NCBI GenBank assembly: GCA_026387405.1
Contig: JAPLLV010000010.1
Location: forward strand, 1 to 38,217
Direction: 5' to 3'
Origin: Candidatus Omnitrophota bacterium
Lineage (GTDB): Bacteria > Omnitrophota > Gorgyraeia > Gygaellales > Profunditerraquicolaceae
Length of the DNA stretch: 38,217 nt
Position 1 is the first letter of the stretch. Each line of letters starts with the position of its first letter. A program made the position numbers and the translations under genes. Below, piece by piece: positions 24,015-33,585 of the stretch. The notes beneath the pieces were generated by a model, which made no database searches, was not told the DNA's origin, and saw only the letters and a program-made list of their open reading frames with translations.

Positions 24015-25136
24015 ATGGCAAAAAGGGGAATTTTAGTTACCGGAGGGTGCGGCTTTATCGGTTCTCATCTTGTAGACAGGCTGATCCTTGATGGCCATGA
24101 TGTCAGGGTTTACGATATTTTAGAGCCGCAGGTGCACGGGAAAAAAAAGCCCAAATACCTAAATAAAAATGCCGAATATATTTACGGGGATATCCGTAAT
24201 ACCAGGAAGCTTAAAAAGGCTCTTGCAGGTATTGAGGTGGTTTATCATGATGCCTCTCAGGTAGGCGTCGGCCAATCTATGTATGAAATAGGAAAGTATG
24301 TTTCCCATAATTCATACGGCACGGCGGTATTGCTTGAGTTATTGATCTCTTGTAGAAACAGGGTAAAGAAATTAGTGGTCGCCTCCAGTATGTCTCTGTA
24401 CGGAGAAGGGGGGTATAAATGTCCCTCCTGCGGGATAGTTTATCCTAGGCTACGTAATGAGGCGCAATTATTAAGCAAAAAATGGGAGATGCAGTGTCCG
24501 GATTGCCAAAAAGACCTCCTGCCCATTCCCACTTCGGAAGATAAACCACTTTTCCCTACTTCTATTTATGCCACAACCAAGCGCTGCCAGGAAGAAATGT
24601 GTCTTGAAGTCGGAATTGCTTATAAAATACCTACCGTAGCCCTACGTTACTTCAATGTTTACGGGCCGCGGCAGTCATTGAATAATCCTTATACCGGAGT
24701 CGGAGCGATATTCTTATCGCGGATTAAAAACAATAATCCGCCGCTGATTTTCGAAGACGGCAGACAAACCAGGGATTTTATTTATGTAAGCGATATCGTA
24801 GAGGCAAATATTCTGGCGATGGAAAAGAAAGAAGCAAATTACAGCGTTTTTAACGTAGGAACGGGCGAGCCGCATTCTATTTTCGATATCGCCCAGACAA
24901 TCATAAATATTACCCGTAGGGATTTAAAGCCGCGCATCCTGAATAAATTCAGGGCCGGGGATATCCGCCACTGCTATGCGGACATTACCAAGATACAGAA
25001 TAAGCTTAATTTTAAGCCCGCAGTATCTTTTGAAGAAGGGATGAAGAGGCTTATTGCCTGGTCTTCTCATGAGGCAGCAAGGGATTTAAGTTCTAAGGCC
25101 CAAAAGGAATTAATAAAGCGAGGCTTGGCAGAGTAA
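24015..25136 (+). CDS. nucleotide-sugar epimerase with zinc-ribbon insertion (dTDP-L-rhamnose 4-epimerase-like)
   Basis: This extended SDR enzyme of 373 residues has TGGCGFIGSHLVDRL at 9-23 and YFNVYGPRQS. The catalytic pair is Y185/K189 in IYATTK. An insertion after SSMSLYGEGGY carries two CxxC pairs, C136/C139 and C161/C164, which look like a zinc ribbon. Several homologs annotated as dTDP-L-rhamnose 4-epimerase carry such an insertion, so that activity is the best match. UDP-glucose 4-epimerase-like activity is the alternative. GAGAAAGG lies about a dozen bases before the ATG. Confidence 0.8.
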   Translation: MAKRGILVTGGCGFIGSHLVDRLILDGHDVRVYDILEPQVHGKKKPKYLNKNAEYIYGDIRNTRKLKKALAGIEVVYHDASQVGVGQSMYEIGKYVSHNSYGTAVLLELLISCRNRVKKLVVASSMSLYGEGGYKCPSCGIVYPRLRNEAQLLSKKWEMQCPDCQKDLLPIPTSEDKPLFPTSIYATTKRCQEEMCLEVGIAYKIPTVALRYFNVYGPRQSLNNPYTGVGAIFLSRIKNNNPPLIFEDGRQTRDFIYVSDIVEANILAMEKKEANYSVFNVGTGEPHSIFDIAQTIINITRRDLKPRILNKFRAGDIRHCYADITKIQNKLNFKPAVSFEEGMKRLIAWSSHEAARDLSSKAQKELIKRGLAE

Positions 25137-25166
25137 CAGCTTGATAGTTGGATTCTGTTAGAGACG

Positions 25167-26378
25167 ATGGAGAGTAAGCTTTTATCAGAGAAAAAAATAA
25201 TTATCGCAAGCTATGCCCATATCGTCAATGGCATCTACACTACCATTGGAGGCCCGGCGCTTGCTGTTAAGAATTATTTACTGGCGAAGAAAATAAAATG
25301 TTTAGTATGTGTCTGGCAGCCGTTGCCTATTTCCGATACCTTGTCTGCGATAGAAGAGGTGTTTGAATACGGAGAACAGAGCAAAAAAAGAAAATTTAAT
25401 GTTGTTAATTGGCCTTTTGGCAGGAAAAAGGCGATTTCGTTTATTTACATATTGTTAAAGGCCAGAGACGTTATATCAACACTGTTCTTTTCTTTAAGAC
25501 TAAATGATCGTTTTGATATTTTTATCGGGGTTGAGTCTTTAAATGCGATCGTAGGGATTTTGTTGCGCAGACTAAAAGTTGTCAGAACGGTAATATACTA
25601 CAATCTTGATTACGGCGAAATAAGATTCAAGAATCGCGTGCTGAATTATATCTTTCATGCTTTAGATATATTTTCTGTTACGCATGCGGATTATACCTGG
25701 AACCTTGCAGAAGGTATAATCGCTGCCCGAAACAAAAGAGGCAGCCTTAAAAAAGAAACCAGGCATCCTTTACTTGTGCCTATAGGTATTGACTTATCTG
25801 CAATTAGACCCCTAAATGTCGAACAGATTAAACGAAAAACTATAGTTTATCTGGGGACACTCTCTTGGACGCAGGGGGTCGGGCTTATTGTCGAAGCCCT
25901 TCCCGAGATATTAAAAAGCATGCCGGATGTCAAATTAGTCATTATTGGTTCCGGCCAGTTTGAGGAAACTCTTAAACGCATGGTAGCCAAAAATAACTTA
26001 TCCAAACACGTTACATTTATGGGTATTATACCCAATAATGAAGTTAATGATATTCTCTGCGGTTGTGCTTTAGGTATCGCCCCTTATTTTCCCGATCCTT
26101 ATTCGGTGATGAGGGGGTCTGATCCTACCAAGCCAAAAATGTATTTAGCCTGCGGTTTGCCGGTTATAATAACAAGAGTACCTCCGATAGCCGGCCTGAT
26201 AGAAAAGAATAAGGCAGGCCTTGTCATAGGTTACAGCAAAGAAGAACTTACAAATGCCGTATTAAGGCTGCTTGAGGATGAAGAACTTTATCTTGAATGC
26301 AGGAAAAATGCCCTTGAGACAGCAAAGCAATTCGATTGGATAAACATAATGGACAAGGCCTTCAGTTATAATTATTGA
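25167..26378 (+). CDS. GT4-type glycosyltransferase
   Basis: This is a GT-B glycosyltransferase of 403 residues. The C-terminal half has the Glycos_transf_1 pattern: IVYLGTLSWTQGVGLIVEAL near 226-245, LVIIGSG, VTFMGIIPNNEV, and the donor-binding PTKPKMYLACGLPVIIT near 322-338. The N-terminal half has a less conserved acceptor domain and a GGPALAVKNYL motif at 28-38. The gene is AT-rich, in clear contrast to the next cassette. Donor and acceptor are unknown. Confidence 0.8.
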   Translation: MESKLLSEKKIIIASYAHIVNGIYTTIGGPALAVKNYLLAKKIKCLVCVWQPLPISDTLSAIEEVFEYGEQSKKRKFNVVNWPFGRKKAISFIYILLKARDVISTLFFSLRLNDRFDIFIGVESLNAIVGILLRRLKVVRTVIYYNLDYGEIRFKNRVLNYIFHALDIFSVTHADYTWNLAEGIIAARNKRGSLKKETRHPLLVPIGIDLSAIRPLNVEQIKRKTIVYLGTLSWTQGVGLIVEALPEILKSMPDVKLVIIGSGQFEETLKRMVAKNNLSKHVTFMGIIPNNEVNDILCGCALGIAPYFPDPYSVMRGSDPTKPKMYLACGLPVIITRVPPIAGLIEKNKAGLVIGYSKEELTNAVLRLLEDEELYLECRKNALETAKQFDWINIMDKAFSYNY

Positions 26379-26406
26379 TCCTTAACGCGGGAAGTTGGTT
26401 AGAAAA

Positions 26407-27690
26407 ATGCTAATTCAAAAAAAACGGTCAGCTTGTATTTCTTGCGGCTCGCCTCTGGCAGATGACATAGTGATTATTGGCGAGCAGTATCCTAGTGCTG
26501 TTTTTGTCTCCGATAGTAGTCCGGTTGCAAGCGGTCTAACGGCTACGAGTCTTAACCTCACGCGCTGCACCAGTGAAAGCTGCCGTCTGGTTCAACTCGC
26601 CAACGAGTACGATTTACAGTACGTTTTTGACCATTATCCTTACGAAAGCGGCTCAACGGCTACGATGAAGCAGATTTTGCAGGATGTAGTCGATGATGCC
26701 TTGCGGATAATACCGTTATGCAGCGATGATGTGGTTCTTGATATCGGAGGCAACGATGGTACCTTATTGAGCTTGATTAAGGAGCCTGTGCGCGCCCGGG
26801 TGAACATAGATGCTGCTGCCGGTGTTGCGCAGCTCGTTTCGGCGCCGGATTACCGGCACGTCCACTCTCGATTCAACGCCCAGGTTTATCGAAGCCTCGG
26901 CCTGCCGAGTCCACGGCTAATTTTCAGCGTAGCCATGTTTTATCATTTGAACAATCCGATAGATTTCTGCCGCGGCATCCGCGAGATCATGTCGGACAAT
27001 TCAGTTTGGGTGCTCCAGATGACCTATCTGGGGACGATGTTGCGCGATAATATCTTCGATAATATTGTCCATGAACATGCGGCCTACTACTCGTTATCTT
27101 CGCTGGAGGCTTTATTGTCGCGGGTTGGGTTGCACATCGCCGAGGCTCGTTTGATTGAAAGCTACGGCGGCAGTCTCCGGGTCTTCATTGTTAAGGATCC
27201 GGAAAAGTTTCCCGGGAAATACCGGCGCAAGGACTATGTTGATATTCAACGTTTTGAAACCGAGCAGCAAACCAACACCTTCGAGGCTCTTCGCGCTTTC
27301 AACGGCCGCGCCCAGCTGCTCCGCGATTCTATCGGAGCTATCGTAGATCATCTTGTGCAACGCTGGGGTCCTTTGTGGGGATTCGGCGCCAGTACCAAGG
27401 GTAATATGATCCTGCAGTACCTCGGGATCAAGACGGACCGTATGTCGTGTATTCTCGACAATAGTCCCAAAAAGATCGGCACATGGACCATGGGTTCCAT
27501 GATCCCGATCGTGGATGAGGCGCTATATCTTGATCGCCTGCCAGAATACCTGTTCGTATTGCCCTATTATTATACAAATGCTTTTGTCAGGATCATCCAG
27601 AAACGCCTTGCGGCCGGGAGCAAAGTTTATTTGTTCGTGCCGTTACCGCACCCTCATTTCGTCACTGTGGCATATAAAGGAGGAAAATAG
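26407..27690 (+). CDS. sugar C-methyltransferase (TylC3/NovU type)
   Basis: This SAM-dependent enzyme adds a methyl carbon to a keto-sugar nucleotide. From the ATG at 26407 it has 427 residues: an N-terminal zinc site (C10, C13, C54, C59), a SAM-binding LDIGGNDGTLL (111-121), the family HEH motif with YYS (222-229), and a C-terminal domain with WGFGASTKGN. A TTG at 26395 would add four residues but sits too close to the GGGAAG ribosome site. It leads a three-gene cassette (with a cupin and an SDR) that is GC-richer than its surroundings, so the set was probably acquired together. Confidence 0.88.
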   Translation: MLIQKKRSACISCGSPLADDIVIIGEQYPSAVFVSDSSPVASGLTATSLNLTRCTSESCRLVQLANEYDLQYVFDHYPYESGSTATMKQILQDVVDDALRIIPLCSDDVVLDIGGNDGTLLSLIKEPVRARVNIDAAAGVAQLVSAPDYRHVHSRFNAQVYRSLGLPSPRLIFSVAMFYHLNNPIDFCRGIREIMSDNSVWVLQMTYLGTMLRDNIFDNIVHEHAAYYSLSSLEALLSRVGLHIAEARLIESYGGSLRVFIVKDPEKFPGKYRRKDYVDIQRFETEQQTNTFEALRAFNGRAQLLRDSIGAIVDHLVQRWGPLWGFGASTKGNMILQYLGIKTDRMSCILDNSPKKIGTWTMGSMIPIVDEALYLDRLPEYLFVLPYYYTNAFVRIIQKRLAAGSKVYLFVPLPHPHFVTVAYKGGK

Positions 27691-27691
27691 T

Positions 27692-28177
27692 ATGAAAAGC
27701 AAGCTTGGCAATATTGATGTCCTGGAAGCGTCATGTAATATAAGCACCGTTCAAGATGGCCGTGGAGCGATATTCACCTGGCTGCCCGATACTCCGATCG
27801 TAGAATTTAATATGCTTTACTTCCTGCCTAACAAAATCCGCGGGAACCATTATCATCCGGAATTCGTGGAGTATTTCTTGATAGTTGATGGTTCGGTAGT
27901 CATGGTTACAAAAGATCCCGCTACGGGGAAGGAAGTTAACATGCTCGCCAGCCGTGGTGTTTGTTTCCGCACGCCGCCCAATACCCCTCACGCAGTGCAC
28001 GCGATAACGCAGTCTATCTGCATATCGTGTTTGAGCAAGCCATGGGAAAAGTGCGGCCGGCCTATAGTCTACGAAGACCTGATACCTTTTGATGCCGGAT
28101 ACGTCAATCATATGAAGTCGCAAGATCCTAACTACAACCCGAAGAACAATACCGGAAAACCTTCTAAGCGGAAATGA
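27692..28177 (+). CDS. cupin-fold sugar-modifying protein
   Basis: This 161-residue cupin has metal- or substrate-binding residues in GNHYHPEFVEYF (H53, H55, E60) and H100 in PPNTPHAVH. Small cupins next to C-methyltransferases often act as sugar-nucleotide epimerases or isomerases (RmlC- or FdtA-like). The ATG at 27692 is preceded by AAAGGAGGA at 27677-27685 and begins right after the methyltransferase stop. A longer frame extending to 27515 lies inside the methyltransferase gene and is not credible. It overlaps the next gene by four bases. Confidence 0.8.
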   Translation: MKSKLGNIDVLEASCNISTVQDGRGAIFTWLPDTPIVEFNMLYFLPNKIRGNHYHPEFVEYFLIVDGSVVMVTKDPATGKEVNMLASRGVCFRTPPNTPHAVHAITQSICISCLSKPWEKCGRPIVYEDLIPFDAGYVNHMKSQDPNYNPKNNTGKPSKRK

Positions 28178-28881
28178 AAAACGTTGCCGTGGTCGGGGCG
28201 GCTGGTTTCGTGGGTACGCAGGTGGCTCGCGCTGTCGCAGCTAGCGGCCGGTACAACCTGATCTCCGTGTTGCGGAACGATCCCGCTATAGCCCTATTGG
28301 CCAAAGCGGACATTGTCGTTTACGCCGCTAACCCTGCCCGGCGTTTCCAGGCAGAAAAAGACCCAATGCAAGATTTTGAAGAGACAGTTGAAAAGACAGC
28401 CGGATTTCTCGCCCTGTCCCACGCCAAGCGTTTTGTATTGGTTTCCACTTTATCCTGCCGAACCCAGCTAAATACCAGCTACGGGCGTAACCGCAGGGCC
28501 TGCGAATTAATTGCCCTGCAGGCCGGTTCGCTTGTTATCCGTCTTGGGCCGATGTATGGAGGCGACCGGATAGACGATACGCTTCACAAGATTATTTCCG
28601 GAGGCCCTGTATTTGTGGCAGCCCAAACCCGCTATGCCTACGTAGATGTGTCCTGGGTAGGTAAGAAGATCGTTGAATTACTCGATGAACCGGGAGGAAT
28701 CCGCGAGATCGGGGCCCGAAATGCTATCAGCCTCGGAGAGTTACGCGACTATTTTTCCTCTAAGAGCACATTCTCGGGTATTGACGATACCCAGATCCCT
28801 GAAGGCGCTGCCGATGGCCCGGATGCCCGGGATATATTTCGTTTCGCGGAAGAGGAAAGACGCAAGGGAATATGCAAATAA
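28174..28881 (+). CDS. SDR-type NAD-dependent epimerase/reductase
   Basis: This short SDR enzyme of 235 residues has an N-terminal VVGAAGFVGTQVARAV (6-21) and VLVSTLSCRTQ. The active-site segment TSYGRNRRACE has Y103 with R107 where lysine is normal (YxxxR). Such an enzyme could reduce the 4-keto group after C-methylation, completing the deoxysugar made by the cassette. The unusual arginine makes activity less certain. ATG overlaps the cupin stop codon, and the next methyltransferase begins ten bases before its end. Confidence 0.7.
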   Translation: MKNVAVVGAAGFVGTQVARAVAASGRYNLISVLRNDPAIALLAKADIVVYAANPARRFQAEKDPMQDFEETVEKTAGFLALSHAKRFVLVSTLSCRTQLNTSYGRNRRACELIALQAGSLVIRLGPMYGGDRIDDTLHKIISGGPVFVAAQTRYAYVDVSWVGKKIVELLDEPGGIREIGARNAISLGELRDYFSSKSTFSGIDDTQIPEGAADGPDARDIFRFAEEERRKGICK

Positions 28882-29528
28882 ACACCGAGAATATTTTTAT
28901 TGGCAGAGCAGGTAAGTCGGTAAAATCCCATCCATACGATTGGCGGTTTTTTTTAAAAACCTTTGAGTCTCTGGTAAGCAAGGATATGACGGTGGTAGAA
29001 ATTGGTTGTTCTAATTTTCAAAAGACGCAGGATTTAGCGAGACGTTGCAAAAAGTTAATCGGTATAGAAATCGACAAAGCTAAAATTATTGAATTCGGGG
29101 GTAATATCGAGGTAATTAACGGAGATTGGCAGGATTTGAGTTCGATTGTAGGGAGGAGCAGCGTGGATCTGGTTGTGAGTTCGCATGTGATCGAACATGT
29201 CCCTGACGATTTAAGAGCGATAAACGAGACCTACGAAGCATTAAAATCCGGGGGGAGCCTGTTGTTCTTAACCCCGAACAGGAACAGGCTTACCAGGATT
29301 GCTGCCCATATGTTTGGTTTTGAAAAGAAACTTATATACCCGGAACATTTAAGGGAATACAGTTTTAATGAGCTTATGCATTTGATTTCCATGAGTAGGT
29401 TTAGACATTATTCGGTTCAAGGCGCGGTCTTAGGCTTACATACCGGCCCATTCTTGTTTTATCTTAAGAAAAGCCCTTTGATTTTACGGAATTTCGTCAA
29501 TTTCTGGTTAGTTGCCTTAAAAAAATAA
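28872..29528 (+). CDS. class I SAM-dependent methyltransferase
   Basis: This 218-residue methyltransferase has motif I VVEIGCSNF at 41-49, the acidic GIEIDKAK, and SSHVIEHVPDD, a Methyltransf_11-like pattern. It belongs to a pair with the membrane protein that follows three bases later; the same pairing is partly preserved at 23168-23954. It is AT-rich again, so it lies outside the imported cassette. The likely role is methylation of a glycan or glycolipid. Confidence 0.78.
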   Translation: MQINTENIFIGRAGKSVKSHPYDWRFFLKTFESLVSKDMTVVEIGCSNFQKTQDLARRCKKLIGIEIDKAKIIEFGGNIEVINGDWQDLSSIVGRSSVDLVVSSHVIEHVPDDLRAINETYEALKSGGSLLFLTPNRNRLTRIAAHMFGFEKKLIYPEHLREYSFNELMHLISMSRFRHYSVQGAVLGLHTGPFLFYLKKSPLILRNFVNFWLVALKK

Positions 29529-29531
29529 ATT

Positions 29532-31325
29532 ATGAATATCAGGCAAAGAAAATCCCTCATCCTAGCTGTAATGGTTTTCCTGTTGATTCTCTTTTTTATA
29601 ACGTTCCCGTTATTGTTGCATTTAGATAAGTTTATTCCTGGGTTTTATAGTTCAGATGAGTCGTATGCCGTACTACAGGGGTTTTGGTGGCTAAAATTTT
29701 CATTCCTTAGCCATCGCCCATGGACTAATGAAGTTGTAACTGCTTATCCTTTTGGCCTCCAGCACTCACCCCTTGGTATTTATCCTTCATGGTTTCACTT
29801 GAGCAGGCTTATCTCGATCACGTTTAGTTGGGTATTGGCATACAACCTGCCGATGATATGTAATTTTATAATAGGTTTTATATCGATGTTTTTCCTTTTT
29901 TATCACTTCACACATGATGCGCTTATATGTTTTTTTGTGGGCACGATATATGCGTTGTGCCCGTATCAATTTGCCCGTTTTTGGCAACACTTTGCGCTTG
30001 CCTTTACCGGATTTATTCCACTATACATGCTATCCCTTGTAAAATTATACGAAAATAGGACATTTAAAAATGTCCTGCTATGCGTGCTGTCCTTTGCTTT
30101 GCTTCTCTCATTCGAGCTTCATTCCGCTTTTTTCATGCTGATTACTACTTTCCTCTTTATGTTTTATACTATGATTCATCGAGATGAGCATAAGGGGGGT
30201 TCACTGTATAAAATTTATTTTCTTGTTATTGTTTTGATTGCGTTTACTTCAATAGTTATTCTTTACCGTTCTTTTCTTGCGGGGTTAATTTTTGCCCCTA
30301 AGTCCACTATACCAAGCGCTTATAATGCGGTTCGTCCTTTTGAAGATTTATTTTCACAGTCAGCAAAACCATTGAGCTATTTTTTGCCGTCTATTGTCCA
30401 TCCTTTATTTGGTAAATTTACCGAACAATTTATCGGGTCTCCTTTGTACGGGGAGAGCATCACCGAGCATACGCTTTATTTAGGATGGGTCCCGTTGGTT
30501 TTAGCTTTTATCGGGGCAAGAAGTTACTTTAAGAAAAACAACGAACATGGAGGGAGATTTTATCAGAATTTTTTTATTCTTTTGGCGATTGTAGCGTGGA
30601 TATTCTCGCAACCGCCCTGGTGGAAAATCGGTTCTATAAGAATATATATGCCTTCTTTTTTCATTTATAAGATAATCCCCATATTTAGGGCTTACTGCAG
30701 GTTCGGTATACTGGTAATGTTTGCGGTTGCTATATTAGCCGGTTTTGGTTTGAAGTCAGTCCTGGAAAGGTTTAGCTCTGCTAAATCAAAGATGGGCATA
30801 ACGGTCCTATTTTGCGCTTTAATCTTGTTTGAATTTTGGAACTGGCCGCCATATAAGGTTATAGATGTTTCAAGGGCTCCTGAAGTTTATTATTGGCTTA
30901 AAAATCAGCCAAGAGATATTGTGATCGCCGAATACCCAATAGATACAAACGGGGCAAACGAGATGTATAAATTCTATCAGACCGTGCATGAAAAAAGCAT
31001 GATAAACGGCACTATCCCGGGGACTTATCCTAACCGGATTGCCTCAAGTATCACGAGGCTTTCCGCACAGGACACCCCCGCTATCCTTATCTGGTTAGGA
31101 GTGAGGTATGTTTTAGTGCATAAGCAGGATTACCTAAAGACAGAAGAAATTGCCGTATTAGAAGATTTAAATAGCATACCCAAGAATACCGGGCTTAAAT
31201 TCATAAGAAGCTTTCCTCAGCAAGATTGTCCAAATGAAAATATAGCTTGTACTCAAGTTACCGGCCCAATTGATGTATATGAAGTGGTTGCACCCGGCGT
31301 TAAGCCAACCGTAAAACAAGAATGA
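29532..31325 (+). CDS. GT-C-like integral membrane glycosyltransferase (predicted)
   Basis: This is a 597-residue membrane protein with about 10-12 hydrophobic segments and a soluble C-terminal domain of about 150 residues. An acidic motif, SSDES at 40-44, lies in the first extracytoplasmic loop after membrane segment 1, where GT-C transferases place their catalytic acidic residues. This fits a polyprenyl-phosphate-sugar-dependent transferase, but the exact family is not certain. Its C-terminal residues recur as a remnant at 23844-23954. It overlaps the carbamoyltransferase by four bases. Confidence 0.6.
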   Translation: MNIRQRKSLILAVMVFLLILFFITFPLLLHLDKFIPGFYSSDESYAVLQGFWWLKFSFLSHRPWTNEVVTAYPFGLQHSPLGIYPSWFHLSRLISITFSWVLAYNLPMICNFIIGFISMFFLFYHFTHDALICFFVGTIYALCPYQFARFWQHFALAFTGFIPLYMLSLVKLYENRTFKNVLLCVLSFALLLSFELHSAFFMLITTFLFMFYTMIHRDEHKGGSLYKIYFLVIVLIAFTSIVILYRSFLAGLIFAPKSTIPSAYNAVRPFEDLFSQSAKPLSYFLPSIVHPLFGKFTEQFIGSPLYGESITEHTLYLGWVPLVLAFIGARSYFKKNNEHGGRFYQNFFILLAIVAWIFSQPPWWKIGSIRIYMPSFFIYKIIPIFRAYCRFGILVMFAVAILAGFGLKSVLERFSSAKSKMGITVLFCALILFEFWNWPPYKVIDVSRAPEVYYWLKNQPRDIVIAEYPIDTNGANEMYKFYQTVHEKSMINGTIPGTYPNRIASSITRLSAQDTPAILIWLGVRYVLVHKQDYLKTEEIAVLEDLNSIPKNTGLKFIRSFPQQDCPNENIACTQVTGPIDVYEVVAPGVKPTVKQE

Positions 31326-33133
31326 ATATATTAGGTATTTCCTGTTTTTATCATGATAGCGCCGCGGCACTGGTGCGGGACGGTAAGATAATCGCCGCTG
31401 CCCAGGAAGAACGTTTTACGCGTATAAAACACGATTTTAATTTTCCTTCTCACGTCATAAGGTACTGCCTTTCGGCTGGGGATGTTCATGCCGAAGACCT
31501 TGATTACGTAGTTTTTTATGAAAAACCTTTTATCAAATTCGAGCGGATCCTGGAGACGTCTCTAAGCTATGCGCCCGGAGGGATCAGTCAGTTTATCCAG
31601 GCTATGCCTTTATGGCTGAAACAGAAACTCTGGACCCCCGAGATCATCAAAAAAGAATTGAACTATGACGGTAAGATCCTGTTTTCGGGACATCATGAAT
31701 CCCACGCCGCGAGCGCTTTTTATCCATCCCCGTTTAAAGAAGCCGCCTTTCTGACTATGGATGGGGTGGGAGAGTGGGAGACGGAAAGTTTCGGCGTGGG
31801 TAAGGGGAATAAGCTGGAATTAGAATATTACCTGCGTTTTCCGCATTCCCTGGGACTATTGTATTCCGCCTTTACTTATTACGCCGGATTTAAAGTGAAT
31901 TCCGGAGAATATAAGTTGATGGGCCTTGCTCCGTACGGAGAACCCAGATATACCGAACTCATTCTGAATGAGCTGCTAGATCTGAAGGAAGACGGTTCTT
32001 TTAAGCTGAATATGAAATATTTTGCTTATTGTAACGGCCTGCGCATGACCAACCGTAATTTTGATAAGTTATTTGGTGGCCCGGCGCGTAAGCCGGAGAG
32101 CAAGATCAGCGGAAAAGATATGGATATAGCCGCCTCTATCCAGAGGGTTACCGAAGAGATCATGTTGAGGATGAGCCGGCATGTCCATAAGGTTACCGGT
32201 CAGAACAAACTTTGCCTTGCCGGCGGGGTGGCCTTGAACTGCGTGGGTAACGGCCGCATCCTGCGCGAAGGGCCTTTTAAAGATATCTGGGTACAGCCGG
32301 CAAGCGGTGATGCGGGAGGCGCATTAGGCGCGGCGTTATTGGTTTGGTATAAATATCTAGGCAACGGGCGTTTTACAGATGAAACCCATGATATGCAGCA
32401 AGCCTCTTTATTAGGGCCGGAGTATAATAACGAAGATATAGGATCTTTTCTTAAAGACAAAGATGCCGCTTATAAAAGATTAAACAAAGAAGAAATCCCG
32501 GATTTTATCGCCGGTTTGATCGCTCATGGAAATGTGATCGGCTGGTTCCAGGGCAGGATGGAATTCGGGCCCAGGGCCTTGGGTGGGCGCAGCATTATCG
32601 CAGACGCCAGAAGCCCCGAGATGCAGTCTAAGATGAATCTGAAGATTAAGTATCGGGAATCTTTCCGTCCTTTTGCGCCGACGGTATTAGAAGAAAAAGC
32701 CCCGGAATGGTTTGATCTGGAAAGGAAAAGCCCTTATATGCTGCTGGTCGCCCCGGTTAAAAAAGATAAAAGGGTTCCGGTAACGGATACTAATCTCGCA
32801 GGTTTTGATAAATTAAAGATAAAACGGTCTAGTATACCGGCGGTTACCCATGTTGACTATTCGGCCAGGATCCAAACCATGGTTAGGGAAGATAATCCGC
32901 TCTATTACGATATGATCAAGGCTTTTGAAGATAAAACCGGTTGTCCGGTGATCATCAATACTTCGTTTAACGTGCGAGGCGAACCATTGGTATGTACTCC
33001 ACAAGATGCCTTTAAGTGTTTCATGCGCACTGAAATGGATTATCTGGTGATGGGGGATTACGTATTAGATAAGAAAGAGCAAAAGCCCATAGGGAATGAT
33101 GTCAAGTGGCAGAAAGAGTTTGAGTTGGATTAA
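31322..33133 (+). CDS. O-carbamoyltransferase (NodU/CmcH/TobZ family)
   Basis: The enzyme transfers a carbamoyl group from carbamoyl phosphate, via carbamoyl-AMP, to a hydroxyl of a sugar or natural product. The 603 residues start with NILGISCFYHDSAAALV (H11, D12) and include GHHESHAASAFY, MDGVGEWE, KLMGLAPYG, GGVALNCVGNGR, MEFGPRALGGRS and NTSFNVRGEPLV, all family landmarks in the usual order. It is followed by an SxtJ-like and a DUF5989 protein, a trio often seen with such carbamoyltransferases. In this cluster it probably carbamoylates a surface sugar. Confidence 0.93.
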   Translation: MNILGISCFYHDSAAALVRDGKIIAAAQEERFTRIKHDFNFPSHVIRYCLSAGDVHAEDLDYVVFYEKPFIKFERILETSLSYAPGGISQFIQAMPLWLKQKLWTPEIIKKELNYDGKILFSGHHESHAASAFYPSPFKEAAFLTMDGVGEWETESFGVGKGNKLELEYYLRFPHSLGLLYSAFTYYAGFKVNSGEYKLMGLAPYGEPRYTELILNELLDLKEDGSFKLNMKYFAYCNGLRMTNRNFDKLFGGPARKPESKISGKDMDIAASIQRVTEEIMLRMSRHVHKVTGQNKLCLAGGVALNCVGNGRILREGPFKDIWVQPASGDAGGALGAALLVWYKYLGNGRFTDETHDMQQASLLGPEYNNEDIGSFLKDKDAAYKRLNKEEIPDFIAGLIAHGNVIGWFQGRMEFGPRALGGRSIIADARSPEMQSKMNLKIKYRESFRPFAPTVLEEKAPEWFDLERKSPYMLLVAPVKKDKRVPVTDTNLAGFDKLKIKRSSIPAVTHVDYSARIQTMVREDNPLYYDMIKAFEDKTGCPVIINTSFNVRGEPLVCTPQDAFKCFMRTEMDYLVMGDYVLDKKEQKPIGNDVKWQKEFELD

Positions 33134-33183
33134 CTCCCACTTCCACCGCGGGTCTTGAAGGGAAAAGTGCTGAAATTTTGCTT

Positions 33184-33573
33184 ATGGAGAAAATAAAAAC
33201 AGATAGCGGATCGCTAAAAAAATTCGGAATAACCATGGGAATAGTCTTTCTGGCTATCGCCACATTGGTCTTGTTAAGGCACCGGCATAACCCGAGCGCA
33301 TATTTTATAATTTCGGCTTTATTTTTTGCTGCTGTTTTCATTTCTCCATCGTTATTAAAGCCTGTTTATTTTTTCTGGATGCGCCTGGCGTACCTATTAA
33401 GCTGGATCAATACAAGGTTATTGCTGTTTGTTATATTTTATTTTATTTTTTCTCCTGTAGGCTTAATCTTGCGGTTTATGCGCATTGACCTTTTAGATAG
33501 AGCAATAGATAAAGAAAAAAATACTTATTGGAAAAGAAAAGAAGAGGCATCTGATTATAAACGTCAATTTTAA
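33184..33573 (+). CDS. SxtJ-family small membrane protein
   Basis: This 129-residue protein has three or four hydrophobic segments and a basic tail (YWKRKEEASDYKRQF). Its layout and position match SxtJ, the small protein next to the carbamoyltransferase of saxitoxin clusters and many glycan clusters. Its biochemical role is not known. I chose ATG at 33184 over TTG at 33178. The next small gene starts 12 bases after its stop. Confidence 0.75.
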   Translation: MEKIKTDSGSLKKFGITMGIVFLAIATLVLLRHRHNPSAYFIISALFFAAVFISPSLLKPVYFFWMRLAYLLSWINTRLLLFVIFYFIFSPVGLILRFMRIDLLDRAIDKEKNTYWKRKEEASDYKRQF

Positions 33574-33585
33574 TAGGAGCTAAGA

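Noticed and set aside
27515-27691. N-terminal extension of the cupin frame
   Set aside because: It lies inside the C-methyltransferase gene; a perfect ribosome site sits just before ATG 27692, where the cupin fold begins.
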